Below are positions 22,816 to 29,540 of a stretch of DNA of 36,410 nucleotides, piece after piece (the first letter of the stretch is position 1; every line of letters begins with the position of its first letter). The DNA is from a virus. The notes below the pieces were generated by a model that had not been told where the DNA came from, ran no database searches, and saw only the letters and a program-made list of their open reading frames with translations. The stretch is from IMG/VR virus record IMGVR_UViG_3300009009_000026, positions 1 to 36,410 of that record. One strand, written 5' to 3'. Both the position numbers and the translations under genes were made by a program.

Positions 22816-22995
22816 TCAATAGCCAAGCCAGTTAAAGAACTCTTTGGTTTTGACTGTTAAACCTTTGAAGTAACTGAGCACATCAGATCTCGCTACTCCA
22901 TGTTGCTTTGCAATCATGATCGCTACTTCAATTGGCAGTTTTTTGCCATGCCGTTCAATGTAGGCATCAATTGTTGGGCTTGTTGTTGATTTCAT
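22816..22995 (-). CDS. 59-residue probable helix-turn-helix protein, first gene of small operon
   Basis: The frame from ATG 22995 to TGA 22816-22818 has a near-perfect AAAGGAGGAAACGCA ribosome site. The helices IEVAIMIAKQHGVARSDVLSYF resemble a helix-turn-helix, so it may bind DNA. It is basic and starts 20 bp after a TATAAT box, which makes it the lead gene of the unit running to 22010. Confidence 0.6.
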   Translation of the reverse strand: MKSTTSPTIDAYIERHGKKLPIEVAIMIAKQHGVARSDVLSYFKGLTVKTKEFFNWLGY

Positions 22996-23015
22996 TGCGT
23001 TTCCTCCTTTGGATC

Positions 23016-23021
23016 ATTATA
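23016..23021 (-). promoter_or_regulatory. Minus-strand TATAAT -10 box for the small-gene operon
   Basis: The minus strand reads AAGGTATAATGATCC, a perfect -10 box 20 bp before the 22995 start. The -35 region is poor (near GGCTAA, 17 bp upstream), so an activator or extended contact may be needed. Confidence 0.45.
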
Positions 23022-23090
23022 CCTTACCCCTAATACTGTTAGCCGTAGGGATACTATACATATCGGCATATTGCAACAAAACTTTAATAA

Positions 23091-23120
23091 ATCAAAAAGC
23101 CCCTGTCGAAACAGAGGCTT
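23091..23120 (-). terminator. Rho-independent terminator of the lipoprotein gene
   Basis: On the minus strand AAGCCTCTGT, loop TTCG and ACAGGGGCTT form a 10-bp stem with one mismatch and a stable UUCG-type loop, followed by a TTTTTGATTTATT tract. It lies 45 bp after the end of the leftward lipoprotein gene. Confidence 0.8.
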
Positions 23121-23164
23121 AGTGATGGGGATAGCACTGATGAGCTATCTATGTAGGACTCGCA

Positions 23165-23824
23165 TCATGGTATGCAAGGCATTTCTGTCAGTCGGGAATT
23201 ATATGTACCAGTCGTGGCATCGGGATCCTTGGCAGGAGTAAACTTTGGGAACCACCAGAGGTTCAAACTGGATCCTTGACTGTCGTGATGGATCGGTTCG
23301 ATCTCGGTCATTTGAGCAGAGCAGCTTCTCTGGATCCTGACGTTTGAGAAGTTGGAGGTGTTCTTGACGATGCAGTAGTAACCCAGTCGGTTATAAAACT
23401 GAAACATGACATTCGAGCACTCTTGTCTCAAGTGGACAATGTTCAAAATGGGTATGGTCGATGTCTCCAAATCACTGATAGCGATACCCTCAGATTTCCA
23501 GCTGGTAGCGTCCAGCGTCCTGGCTACCGTATTCTCAGGGAGCAGGATACCCTTGCGAATAAAAGCGTCAACACACAAGTTGGCATCTGGAGTATCGAGG
23601 AAGGTATAGCTACCAGGGATATCGGCATTGGCTCCCAATCGTGGGTAGGCGACAGGTGCAGAGTAGATCGGGCAATCCTTGCCTTCACAGTTTTGGGATG
23701 GATCCTGTTTGACCGGATCGGTCAGGCTCGCGGCAGCAGGTACCGAGCGCTTTGCAGGGCGATCATCACCGCATCCGTTGATAAAAATTAAACTCGCTAA
23801 ACTAAACATAACTAAATTTTTCAT
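23165..23824 (-). CDS. Phage-encoded lipoprotein of unknown function
   Basis: The frame begins at 23872, but ATG 23824 starts a clear lipoprotein signal (MKNLVMFSLASLIFINGC) with an AAAGGACTGGA ribosome site, giving 219 residues. After lipidation at Cys18 there is a polar linker and then a Cys-containing domain (six or more Cys, suggesting disulfides in the periplasm). It has its own terminator and faces a divergent gene across about 170 bp, so it looks like an independently expressed accessory gene. Candidate roles include superinfection exclusion or altering the host envelope; these are guesses. Confidence 0.7.
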   Translation of the reverse strand: MKNLVMFSLASLIFINGCGDDRPAKRSVPAAASLTDPVKQDPSQNCEGKDCPIYSAPVAYPRLGANADIPGSYTFLDTPDANLCVDAFIRKGILLPENTVARTLDATSWKSEGIAISDLETSTIPILNIVHLRQECSNVMFQFYNRLGYYCIVKNTSNFSNVRIQRSCSAQMTEIEPIHHDSQGSSLNLWWFPKFTPAKDPDATTGTYNSRLTEMPCIP

Positions 23825-23992
23825 GATTCCAGTCCTTTCAACATATTCAATCAGCTTCAACAACCCGACCATCGGGCAATCCCTCTATTGCAAAAGTTGG
23901 TACACTGCTAACTACCCATAATCACAAGAAACTAGGTGTAAATGAAATCGATTAGTGTATAATAAATTGACAGTAACAGCATGAGGTGCAGC

Positions 23993-24292
23993 ATGAAAAA
24001 ACTGGCATTACTATTTGCTATGATCCCATCTATGGCTTGGTCTGAGATCCCGATATCAAAGGTGCAACCAGTATTTATCACTGTGCATATAAGCGAGACT
24101 AGGGTATTAAAGATCAATACAAATCAGATCAGATGGTTTGAAGATTATTATCCGTCAAACGATCTATATTATGGCTCGCACATATATTTAATCGGTAGTA
24201 ACGGAGCTATCTCGGTTATCGAAAAGCCGGATGAGATCGAACTTATGATGTCTGAGGTGTTTGAGAAACCAAAGCCAAAAGGGAAGAAATGA
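23993..24292 (+). CDS. Small exported protein
   Basis: ATG 23993 follows GAGGTGCAGC and begins a signal peptide (MKKLALLFAMIPSMAWSE, cleavage near Ala15-Ser17); the total is 99 residues. The mature part is a short beta-rich domain (VFITVHISETRVLKINTNQI) with a Lys-rich tail. The family is unknown. A TATAAT box at about 23958-23963 lies upstream. It immediately precedes the small terminase gene (adjacent stop/start). Confidence 0.6.
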   Translation: MKKLALLFAMIPSMAWSEIPISKVQPVFITVHISETRVLKINTNQIRWFEDYYPSNDLYYGSHIYLIGSNGAISVIEKPDEIELMMSEVFEKPKPKGKK

Positions 24293-24715
24293 ATGGCCAA
24301 AAAACCGGGACCACCAAAAGGATCAGGAGGCAGACCACCGCTTGATATTGATTGGGATCAAGTAGCCGAAATGGCAAAAATTCATTGCACAGGTGCTGAA
24401 ATGGCATCAGTTTTGGGTGTTCACGAAGATACATTAAGGATGCGATGCAAGGCAGATCAAGGCATAACTTTCTCAGAATTCTATAAAAAGTATGAGGGTG
24501 AGGGGAAAAAATCACTACGCAGATATATGTGGGATTCAGCTAAGGCTGGTAACGTCACAATGCAGATCTGGCTGTCAAAACAGATGCTCGGTATGCGTGA
24601 TAGAATAGACGAGGTAACCGATCAAAAACCTGTTATTATAAAAAATAAAGATGGTTCCAGTATCACGTTGGGAACCACCAAAATAGATTTCAAGAAGGAT
24701 GCTCAAAATGACTAA
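24293..24715 (+). CDS. Small terminase subunit-like DNA-packaging protein
   Basis: The gene encodes 140 residues. After a basic Pro/Gly N-terminus (AKKPGPPKGSGGRPP) it has a helix-turn-helix-like block (CTGAEMASVLGVHEDTLRMRC) and then AGNVTMQIWLSKQMLGMRDR, a combination typical of phage small terminases that recognise packaging sites. The large terminase follows about 2 kb downstream with two other genes between. The last eight bases overlap the next gene. The assignment is from motif pattern and context. Confidence 0.7.
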   Translation: MAKKPGPPKGSGGRPPLDIDWDQVAEMAKIHCTGAEMASVLGVHEDTLRMRCKADQGITFSEFYKKYEGEGKKSLRRYMWDSAKAGNVTMQIWLSKQMLGMRDRIDEVTDQKPVIIKNKDGSSITLGTTKIDFKKDAQND

Positions 24716-25967
24716 TAGCAGCATTAATGACAGGATATATAATTCATACCTCGAAACCACACGAGATGAGGAGCTACAGTTTGCGCAGCGTGTGGCTTTT
24801 CCCGACAACATGCAGATTGATGCATTCGGCAGGATCAGAACCTCGCTCCCATCTGTCGTGTTTGACAACTATGAGATCCAAGGCAAGAAAACGCTGGTGT
24901 GGAATGAGAAGTTGACAGGTGCAGCTACGATTGCTCATGTTGCAAACCAGGCAGCATGTCAGTTCTCGACATCAGCAGCAAGCGGTGACAAGGCTACCAG
25001 ATCCAGCAAGAAACTGTCCCTTTATACTCCAGGTACATCGATCCTTTCGTTTTTAACTGGAGTAATGGGAGTAGGTGCAGCCGGATCATCGCAGCGCATT
25101 GGCCTTTTCAGTTCACTCAATGGGGTATTTTTCGAGCAGAAAGACCGGGCAATGGGTGTTGTCATTCGGTCAAATACCACCGGTTCAGTTGTTGATAACA
25201 GGATCGAGCAGGCTGATTGGAACATCGACAAATTCGATGGCACAGGACCATCGGGGATCGATCTTGATTTCACAAAGACACAGATTTTTATGATGGACCT
25301 TGAATGGCTTGGTGTAGGTCGGGTTCGGTGCGGTTTTGTGCATGAAGGAAAGGCATTGATCGCGCATGAGTTCTATCATAATAACAGGCTGACAACGGTC
25401 TACATGAAGACGCCAATATTGCCTGTCACATACGAGGTTGAGAACACAGCAGCATCGACAGCACTCACCGATTTCAGGCAGATCTGCTCCTCGGTCATTG
25501 TCGAGGGACAAGAGACAGTCTCAAAGATCCCTAGATCTGTCAGCAATGGTGTGACAGCCAGGGCAACGACAACAACCACCGGCATTCCATTGATATCGAT
25601 CAAGCTCCAGACTGCCGTAGTAGGGCAAGCTATGCTCAAACCAACAGCTGAAACGTTGATGTCGATTGGTAACCGTGACCATGTGTTTGAGTTCCATTAC
25701 GGTGGAACCCTTGAATCCGCATCATGGGCAAACGTCCCTGGTATCGGCATGGTTGATATCGCTGCAACTCATATAACCGGCAGCACCAAGATATCGACAG
25801 TCTACACAGCATCAACACAAAGAGGTTCATTAGAGGATCTGATTAAGAACCTATTATGGGTCGGTGGGGATCTCGATGGAAACGGTGAATCTGTGTCTAT
25901 TGTTGCAAGATCTATCGGTGGTGGTGGATCTGCTTTGGCTGGACTAGACTACGAAGAATTTGCATAG
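24708..25967 (+). CDS. Conserved virion protein of unknown role
   Basis: I choose ATG 24708 (419 residues), since ATG 24699 would fall in the ribosome site AAGGAT. The protein contains ADWNIDKFDGTGPSGIDLDF, QIFMMDLEWLGVGRVRCGFV and HEFYHNNRL, phrases of a family I remember from several tailed phages and cyanophages as a predicted structural or appendage protein. It is mostly beta strand. Placed between small and large terminase, which is unusual for a fibre. A 16-residue reading frame follows. Confidence 0.6.
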   Translation: MTNSSINDRIYNSYLETTRDEELQFAQRVAFPDNMQIDAFGRIRTSLPSVVFDNYEIQGKKTLVWNEKLTGAATIAHVANQAACQFSTSAASGDKATRSSKKLSLYTPGTSILSFLTGVMGVGAAGSSQRIGLFSSLNGVFFEQKDRAMGVVIRSNTTGSVVDNRIEQADWNIDKFDGTGPSGIDLDFTKTQIFMMDLEWLGVGRVRCGFVHEGKALIAHEFYHNNRLTTVYMKTPILPVTYEVENTAASTALTDFRQICSSVIVEGQETVSKIPRSVSNGVTARATTTTTGIPLISIKLQTAVVGQAMLKPTAETLMSIGNRDHVFEFHYGGTLESASWANVPGIGMVDIAATHITGSTKISTVYTASTQRGSLEDLIKNLLWVGGDLDGNGESVSIVARSIGGGGSALAGLDYEEFA

Positions 25968-25980
25968 AAAGGAGGATGCC

Positions 25981-26031
25981 ATGGGATGTAAAGGCGGTAA
26001 ACCAAAAATGCCCCCCAAGCCTAAGAAGTAG
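25981..26031 (+). CDS. 16-residue Lys/Pro/Gly mini-protein
   Basis: ATG 25981 follows GAAAGGAGG with ideal spacing and encodes MGCKGGKPKMPPKPKK before a TAG. It is below usual gene-finding limits. The strong ribosome site and unusual composition suggest a translated peptide. A Cys in position 3 after Gly2 could allow acylation if the host had such a system; this is speculative. Confidence 0.45.
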   Translation: MGCKGGKPKMPPKPKK

Positions 26032-26033
26032 GC

Positions 26034-26065
26034 AAAAAAATAGCCGGATTAATAACCCGGCTATT
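26034..26065 (-). terminator. Intrinsic terminator reading leftward
   Basis: AATAGCCGG (26039-26047) and CCGGCTATT (26057-26065) form a perfect 9-bp stem. The T tract (seven T on the minus strand, 26040-26034) lies on the left, so it would stop minus-strand transcripts. There is no minus-strand gene to the right, so it may block antisense RNA or serve as a hairpin in the + transcript. Confidence 0.6.
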
Positions 26066-26129
26066 CACGGAAACAATCCCTTTAGGAGTAAAGGTTCAAT
26101 AACGCGTATGAAAGGAAAATAGAAGTTCG

Positions 26130-26876
26130 ATGAGGATAATAGCAGACCTTTCTGTCAATTTTCAAGGGCTAGATGATATTCTTGACACGATCAAGGCGGT
26201 TCAAGCCGACTATATCAAACTGCAATGGTATTCGGAAAAGGATCTGTACGGCACTGGATCCGAGGCAACAAAACTGGATCCCGAATGGCTCCCACAGATC
26301 CAGCATGCTTGCAATGCGTCCAACAAAAGATTGCTTTGCACGGTGTTTGATCCTGATAAGGTCCGAATCATCGACAAATATGTGTTTATCCACAAGGTAG
26401 CATCCAGTGAGATCACCGACAGGGAGCTATTGAAACAGATTGCACTGTGTCGCAAGCAGGTGATCGTGTCAACCGGAGGAGCCACTAGGGAGCAGATGAT
26501 GACAGCCAAAGCCATACTTCATGGCCTCCAGGTTGTCTGGCTCGCATGTGATGTGGAATACCCGGCCAAGCGGCACAATATCCGCAAGATGCTGCAACTC
26601 AAAAACTGGTTTCCAACAGATGGGATCGGCTATTCAGATCACAGCCTCGACATCGAATCCTTTCCGATCATCTGTGCGCATTACAACGTTGGGTTCTATG
26701 AGAAACATGTCAAACCTACGCTGGATCATCCCAGTTATGAAAAGCATGCTCTGACCGTGACTGAGTTCAACGAGATGTTCGATGCCATGGCTGGCAAGGC
26801 TCCCAAGTTTGTCCGAAACCCACACCAGAGGGTTCTCGACAAGGTTCTGAACAAGTGGGTGCGACCGCGTGTCTGA
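26130..26876 (+). CDS. NeuB/PseI-like nonulosonic acid synthase, minimal form
   Basis: The gene encodes 248 residues. Family motifs in order are KLQ (30-32), KVASSEITDRELL (89-101), STGGAT (114-119), ECD-like LACDVEYP, GYSDH (167-171) and EKH (191-193). His171 and His193 match the metal-binding residues of NeuB, which condenses PEP with an aminosugar to form a nine-carbon acid. It is about 100 residues shorter than NeuB/PseI and lacks the C-terminal antifreeze-like SAF domain that contributes to the active site. It is 14 kb from the other sugar genes and overlaps the terminase start by 8 bp. Confidence 0.82.
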   Translation: MRIIADLSVNFQGLDDILDTIKAVQADYIKLQWYSEKDLYGTGSEATKLDPEWLPQIQHACNASNKRLLCTVFDPDKVRIIDKYVFIHKVASSEITDRELLKQIALCRKQVIVSTGGATREQMMTAKAILHGLQVVWLACDVEYPAKRHNIRKMLQLKNWFPTDGIGYSDHSLDIESFPIICAHYNVGFYEKHVKPTLDHPSYEKHALTVTEFNEMFDAMAGKAPKFVRNPHQRVLDKVLNKWVRPRV

Positions 26877-29154
26877 ATTCACCTTTGAACCACATAGCGA
26901 TAAACAGAATAATGCAATTTTTAGTACGAAAAAAATAACAATTGCAGCTACTGGCGTGCAATATGGCAAAACGACGCTGGGTGTAATTCGTTTAAAAATA
27001 GCTATGCACGAATTCATTCATCCAACAGACAATTTTATTGTTACCAGTCCAACTTACAAGATCTTATATCAATCTACTATTCCACCCTTTCTATATTGGA
27101 ATAAAGGAATAGGCACCTATGACAAAAAAAATGAGTGTTTCCATATCAAAGGTGGTGGAAAGGTTTGGTTTAGAACCGGAACAGATGCCGATAGTGTGGT
27201 TGGTCTCACAAATGTCAGACATATTTTGTGTGATGAGGCTGGTTTATACTCTCTCTATTTTTGGGAGAATATACAAGCCAGATCATCTTTTCGAGAAGCA
27301 CCAATAACTATTGTTACCTCACCATATTCTCTAAATTGGTTATATAGAGATTACATCAGAAAATATCGAGCAGGAGATCCATATACACTAGAAAATGTCC
27401 ACTTGTGCCAAGCAAAAAGCAGCGAGAACCCTTACTTTCCTTTAGCCGAATATGAAAATAAGCGCAGGACGATGGAACCTCGTCGGTTCAACATGATGTA
27501 TGGAGGGAACTTTGATAAAGCTCAAGGGCTTGTGTACAGTTGCTTTGACAGCAGCAAACATTGGATCGATCCTATACGCTTACCAGAGGGAACCCGATAT
27601 CTGGCTGGCGTGGACTGGGGATATACTCACCCTTTTGTTATTGTTGTCCGTGCTATTACTCCTCTTGGTATGCATTATCAAGTTGCTGAATTTTATGCTA
27701 CGCAGCTGATGATTGGCGACAAGATCGATGCTGCTCATAGGCTCAAGGCTCAATGGCCGATTGAGAAGTTTATCGCTGATAGCGCCAATCCCGACGACAT
27801 AGCCGAGTTCAACCGGGCAGGACTGAGGTGCGTACCTGCGAATAAAGACATCAAAAAGGGTATTGAGGCACACTGGGATCTTATAAATTCTGGACTACAT
27901 CAAGTGTTCAAGGGTGACAACTTTCACACCATCGATGAATATGAAACATACCATTATCCTGAAGCAAAAGACCTAAGACCAGATCAAGATGAATCTGAAA
28001 AATCAGACCTCCCAGTTGATAAATCCAATCATTGCATAGCAGAAAGCACACCAATATTTACTGATAAAGGGTTGGTTCCTATTGAAAGAATAAAAATAGG
28101 TGACTATGTAAAGACAAGAAATGGATTTAACAGAGTATTAAATGCATGGTGTGCCTCTGAAAGTGGTCAAATACTTATTTTAAAAACAAAAACGGGTAAA
28201 CAATTGCAATGCACACCAGATCACAAAATCTGGACAAAAAGAGGATTTGTCAAAGCCATTCAACTTCGATATGATGATATACTCATTAGCATCGGAGAAA
28301 AGAAATGGAAGCAATTGAATGGAATGGGATGCGTTTCAGACGATACCCAAATAGCAAAAGACTATCGGAACAGCGATATTTCAAAAGAATATCGAAAGGA
28401 AGATCCCAATATTTGCACAGAGAAATATGGGAATTCCATTTTGGGGATATTCCAAAAGGATTTCATATCCACCATATTGACGGTGATACTGCAAATAATG
28501 ATATTGAAAATCTTGAGTGTATTAGTCCTTCAGACCATGCCAAAAAGCATCCAGGCGACATTGAAAAGAAGAAAGCAAATTTATCTAAGATCAATCATCT
28601 TGCAAAAGCGTGGCATAGCAGCAAAGAAGGAGTTGAATTACATATCAAGCTCGGCAGGCTCACATCAAGCAGGAAAGTATCAATCAAAAAGAAGTGTATT
28701 GAATGCAATAACGAGTTCGATACAAATAGAATCGATCAAACAGATAAGTTTTGCTCAAATGCTTGTAAATCGATGTATCGAAGGAAAAGCGGCATCGACG
28801 ATATTGAAGCCGTTTGTGAGTTTTGCAAGGCAGATTTTATCAAAAACAAATATAGCAAGATCAGATGTTGTTCAGGATTTTGTACAAGAAATCTATTTAA
28901 CGCAAAAAAGAACGCGTGTTTATGATTTGACTGTAGAAAATGAGCATGAGTTCTTTGCCGATGGTATCCTAGTTTCAAATTGCCTCGATGCTGCGCGCTA
29001 TGTAACAATTTCAACATATACAACTAGCAAAAAACCGAATAAAATAATAACATCAGACAATCAAAATATTATCCCTTCGCGGGTATCGTCAGATTATGAT
29101 CTTAAGCGTGACAAATTACTGAAGAAAAAACGCTTTGATGGTCATGTTTTGTAG
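26869..29154 (+). CDS. Large terminase subunit (TerL) interrupted by an intein
   Basis: The precursor has 761 residues from a GTG start. The ATPase has a Walker A-type GVQYGKTT (29-36), Walker B ILCDEA with Asp122-Glu123 and coupling motif VTSPYS. The RNase H-like nuclease has Asp249 in AGVDWGYTH, Asp304 in IADSANPDD and the third Asp in CLDAARY. The reading frame between NH and CLDAARY holds a 316-residue intein (residues 389-704). After splicing, TerL would be 445 residues, a normal size. TerL translocates DNA into the capsid and cuts it. Without splicing the nuclease centre would be broken. Confidence 0.9.
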   Translation: MSEFTFEPHSDKQNNAIFSTKKITIAATGVQYGKTTLGVIRLKIAMHEFIHPTDNFIVTSPTYKILYQSTIPPFLYWNKGIGTYDKKNECFHIKGGGKVWFRTGTDADSVVGLTNVRHILCDEAGLYSLYFWENIQARSSFREAPITIVTSPYSLNWLYRDYIRKYRAGDPYTLENVHLCQAKSSENPYFPLAEYENKRRTMEPRRFNMMYGGNFDKAQGLVYSCFDSSKHWIDPIRLPEGTRYLAGVDWGYTHPFVIVVRAITPLGMHYQVAEFYATQLMIGDKIDAAHRLKAQWPIEKFIADSANPDDIAEFNRAGLRCVPANKDIKKGIEAHWDLINSGLHQVFKGDNFHTIDEYETYHYPEAKDLRPDQDESEKSDLPVDKSNHCIAESTPIFTDKGLVPIERIKIGDYVKTRNGFNRVLNAWCASESGQILILKTKTGKQLQCTPDHKIWTKRGFVKAIQLRYDDILISIGEKKWKQLNGMGCVSDDTQIAKDYRNSDISKEYRKEDPNICTEKYGNSILGIFQKDFISTILTVILQIMILKILSVLVLQTMPKSIQATLKRRKQIYLRSIILQKRGIAAKKELNYISSSAGSHQAGKYQSKRSVLNAITSSIQIESIKQISFAQMLVNRCIEGKAASTILKPFVSFARQILSKTNIARSDVVQDFVQEIYLTQKRTRVYDLTVENEHEFFADGILVSNCLDAARYVTISTYTTSKKPNKIITSDNQNIIPSRVSSDYDLKRDKLLKKKRFDGHVL
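28033..28980 (+). mobile_element. Intein in TerL nuclease motif III
   Basis: The intein runs from Cys (codon 28033-28035) to Asn (28978-28980), 316 residues, followed by Cys as the +1 residue. Block A is CIAESTPIFTDKGLVPIE with GDYVKTRNG; block B is CTPDHKIW (TxxH); block F is RVYDLTVENEHEFFADG; block G ends ILVSN. The usual penultimate His is Ser here. Between blocks B and F, about 210 codons carry no in-frame endonuclease; that DNA encodes an HNH protein in another frame (28305-28925). The insertion point is a highly conserved TerL site. Confidence 0.9.
28305..28925 (+). CDS. HNH homing endonuclease nested out of frame inside the intein
   Basis: The gene encodes 206 residues in the -1 frame relative to TerL. 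ATG 28305 has GGAG seven bases upstream (28294-28297), and a TAG at 28287-28289 closes the frame just before, so it is translated as a separate protein. REIWEFHFGDIPKGFHIHHI (39-58) followed by DGDTANNDIENLECISPSDH is a complete HNH nuclease domain. The C-terminal half has CIECN...CSNACK and CEFCK...CSGFC, two zinc-ribbon-like Cys clusters, probably for DNA binding. Its stop at 28923-28925 coincides with the start of intein block F. Confidence 0.88.
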   Translation: MEAIEWNGMRFRRYPNSKRLSEQRYFKRISKGRSQYLHREIWEFHFGDIPKGFHIHHIDGDTANNDIENLECISPSDHAKKHPGDIEKKKANLSKINHLAKAWHSSKEGVELHIKLGRLTSSRKVSIKKKCIECNNEFDTNRIDQTDKFCSNACKSMYRRKSGIDDIEAVCEFCKADFIKNKYSKIRCCSGFCTRNLFNAKKNACL

Positions 29155-29165
29155 GATTGATATCC

Positions 29166-29540
29166 GTGCCAACATACGACTACAGATGCGCAGCATGCAA
29201 ATGTGATTTCGATATCATCAAATCGATGTCGAGCATCGATGTTGTTGAATCCTGCCCATCCTGCCAGTCAGCATGTGACAAATCCTGCCGAGTTATTACA
29301 AAGGGCAAAGAGTTCTACGGTGAAAAGCCAGATGAACCATTTTTCTCGATCCCTCTCGGCAAGTGGGTAAAGGGCAATTGTGATATGCGTAGGCAAGCAA
29401 AGCAGCGTGGTCTGATCGAGGTTGGCAACGAAGATGTCAACAAGCTGGTTGATAGAGCAGAACGTGATCGGGAAAAGAAACGAAACGATGGCTGGAGAGA
29501 ATTTACAAACCCTTCGGCTTATCAGATTAGAGGTGCATAG
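29166..29540 (+). CDS. FmdB-type zinc-ribbon protein
   Basis: I choose GTG 29166 because the product then begins MPTYDYRCAACKCDF, the standard opening of FmdB/CxxC zinc-ribbon proteins, with AGGA at 29153-29156. It has 124 residues. CAAC (8-11) and CPSC (about 30-33) form the zinc site; the remainder is charged helix. In phages it often lies between terminase and portal; its role is unknown, possibly regulatory or assembly. Confidence 0.65.
   Translation: MPTYDYRCAACKCDFDIIKSMSSIDVVESCPSCQSACDKSCRVITKGKEFYGEKPDEPFFSIPLGKWVKGNCDMRRQAKQRGLIEVGNEDVNKLVDRAERDREKKRNDGWREFTNPSAYQIRGA

Noticed and set aside
25976-26122. Alternative 48-codon frame starting at ATG 25976
   Set aside because: Its ATG overlaps the GGAGG ribosome site, while ATG 25981 has correct spacing. 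The frame also runs through the hairpin.
28270-28310. Programmed -1 frameshift joining the intein N-half to the HNH frame
   Set aside because: The HNH frame has a TAG at 28287-28289, only a five-codon open stretch before its ATG, no clear slippery heptamer, and a good Shine-Dalgarno at 28294-28297. Independent initiation is simpler, and the TerL frame must stay open for block F.
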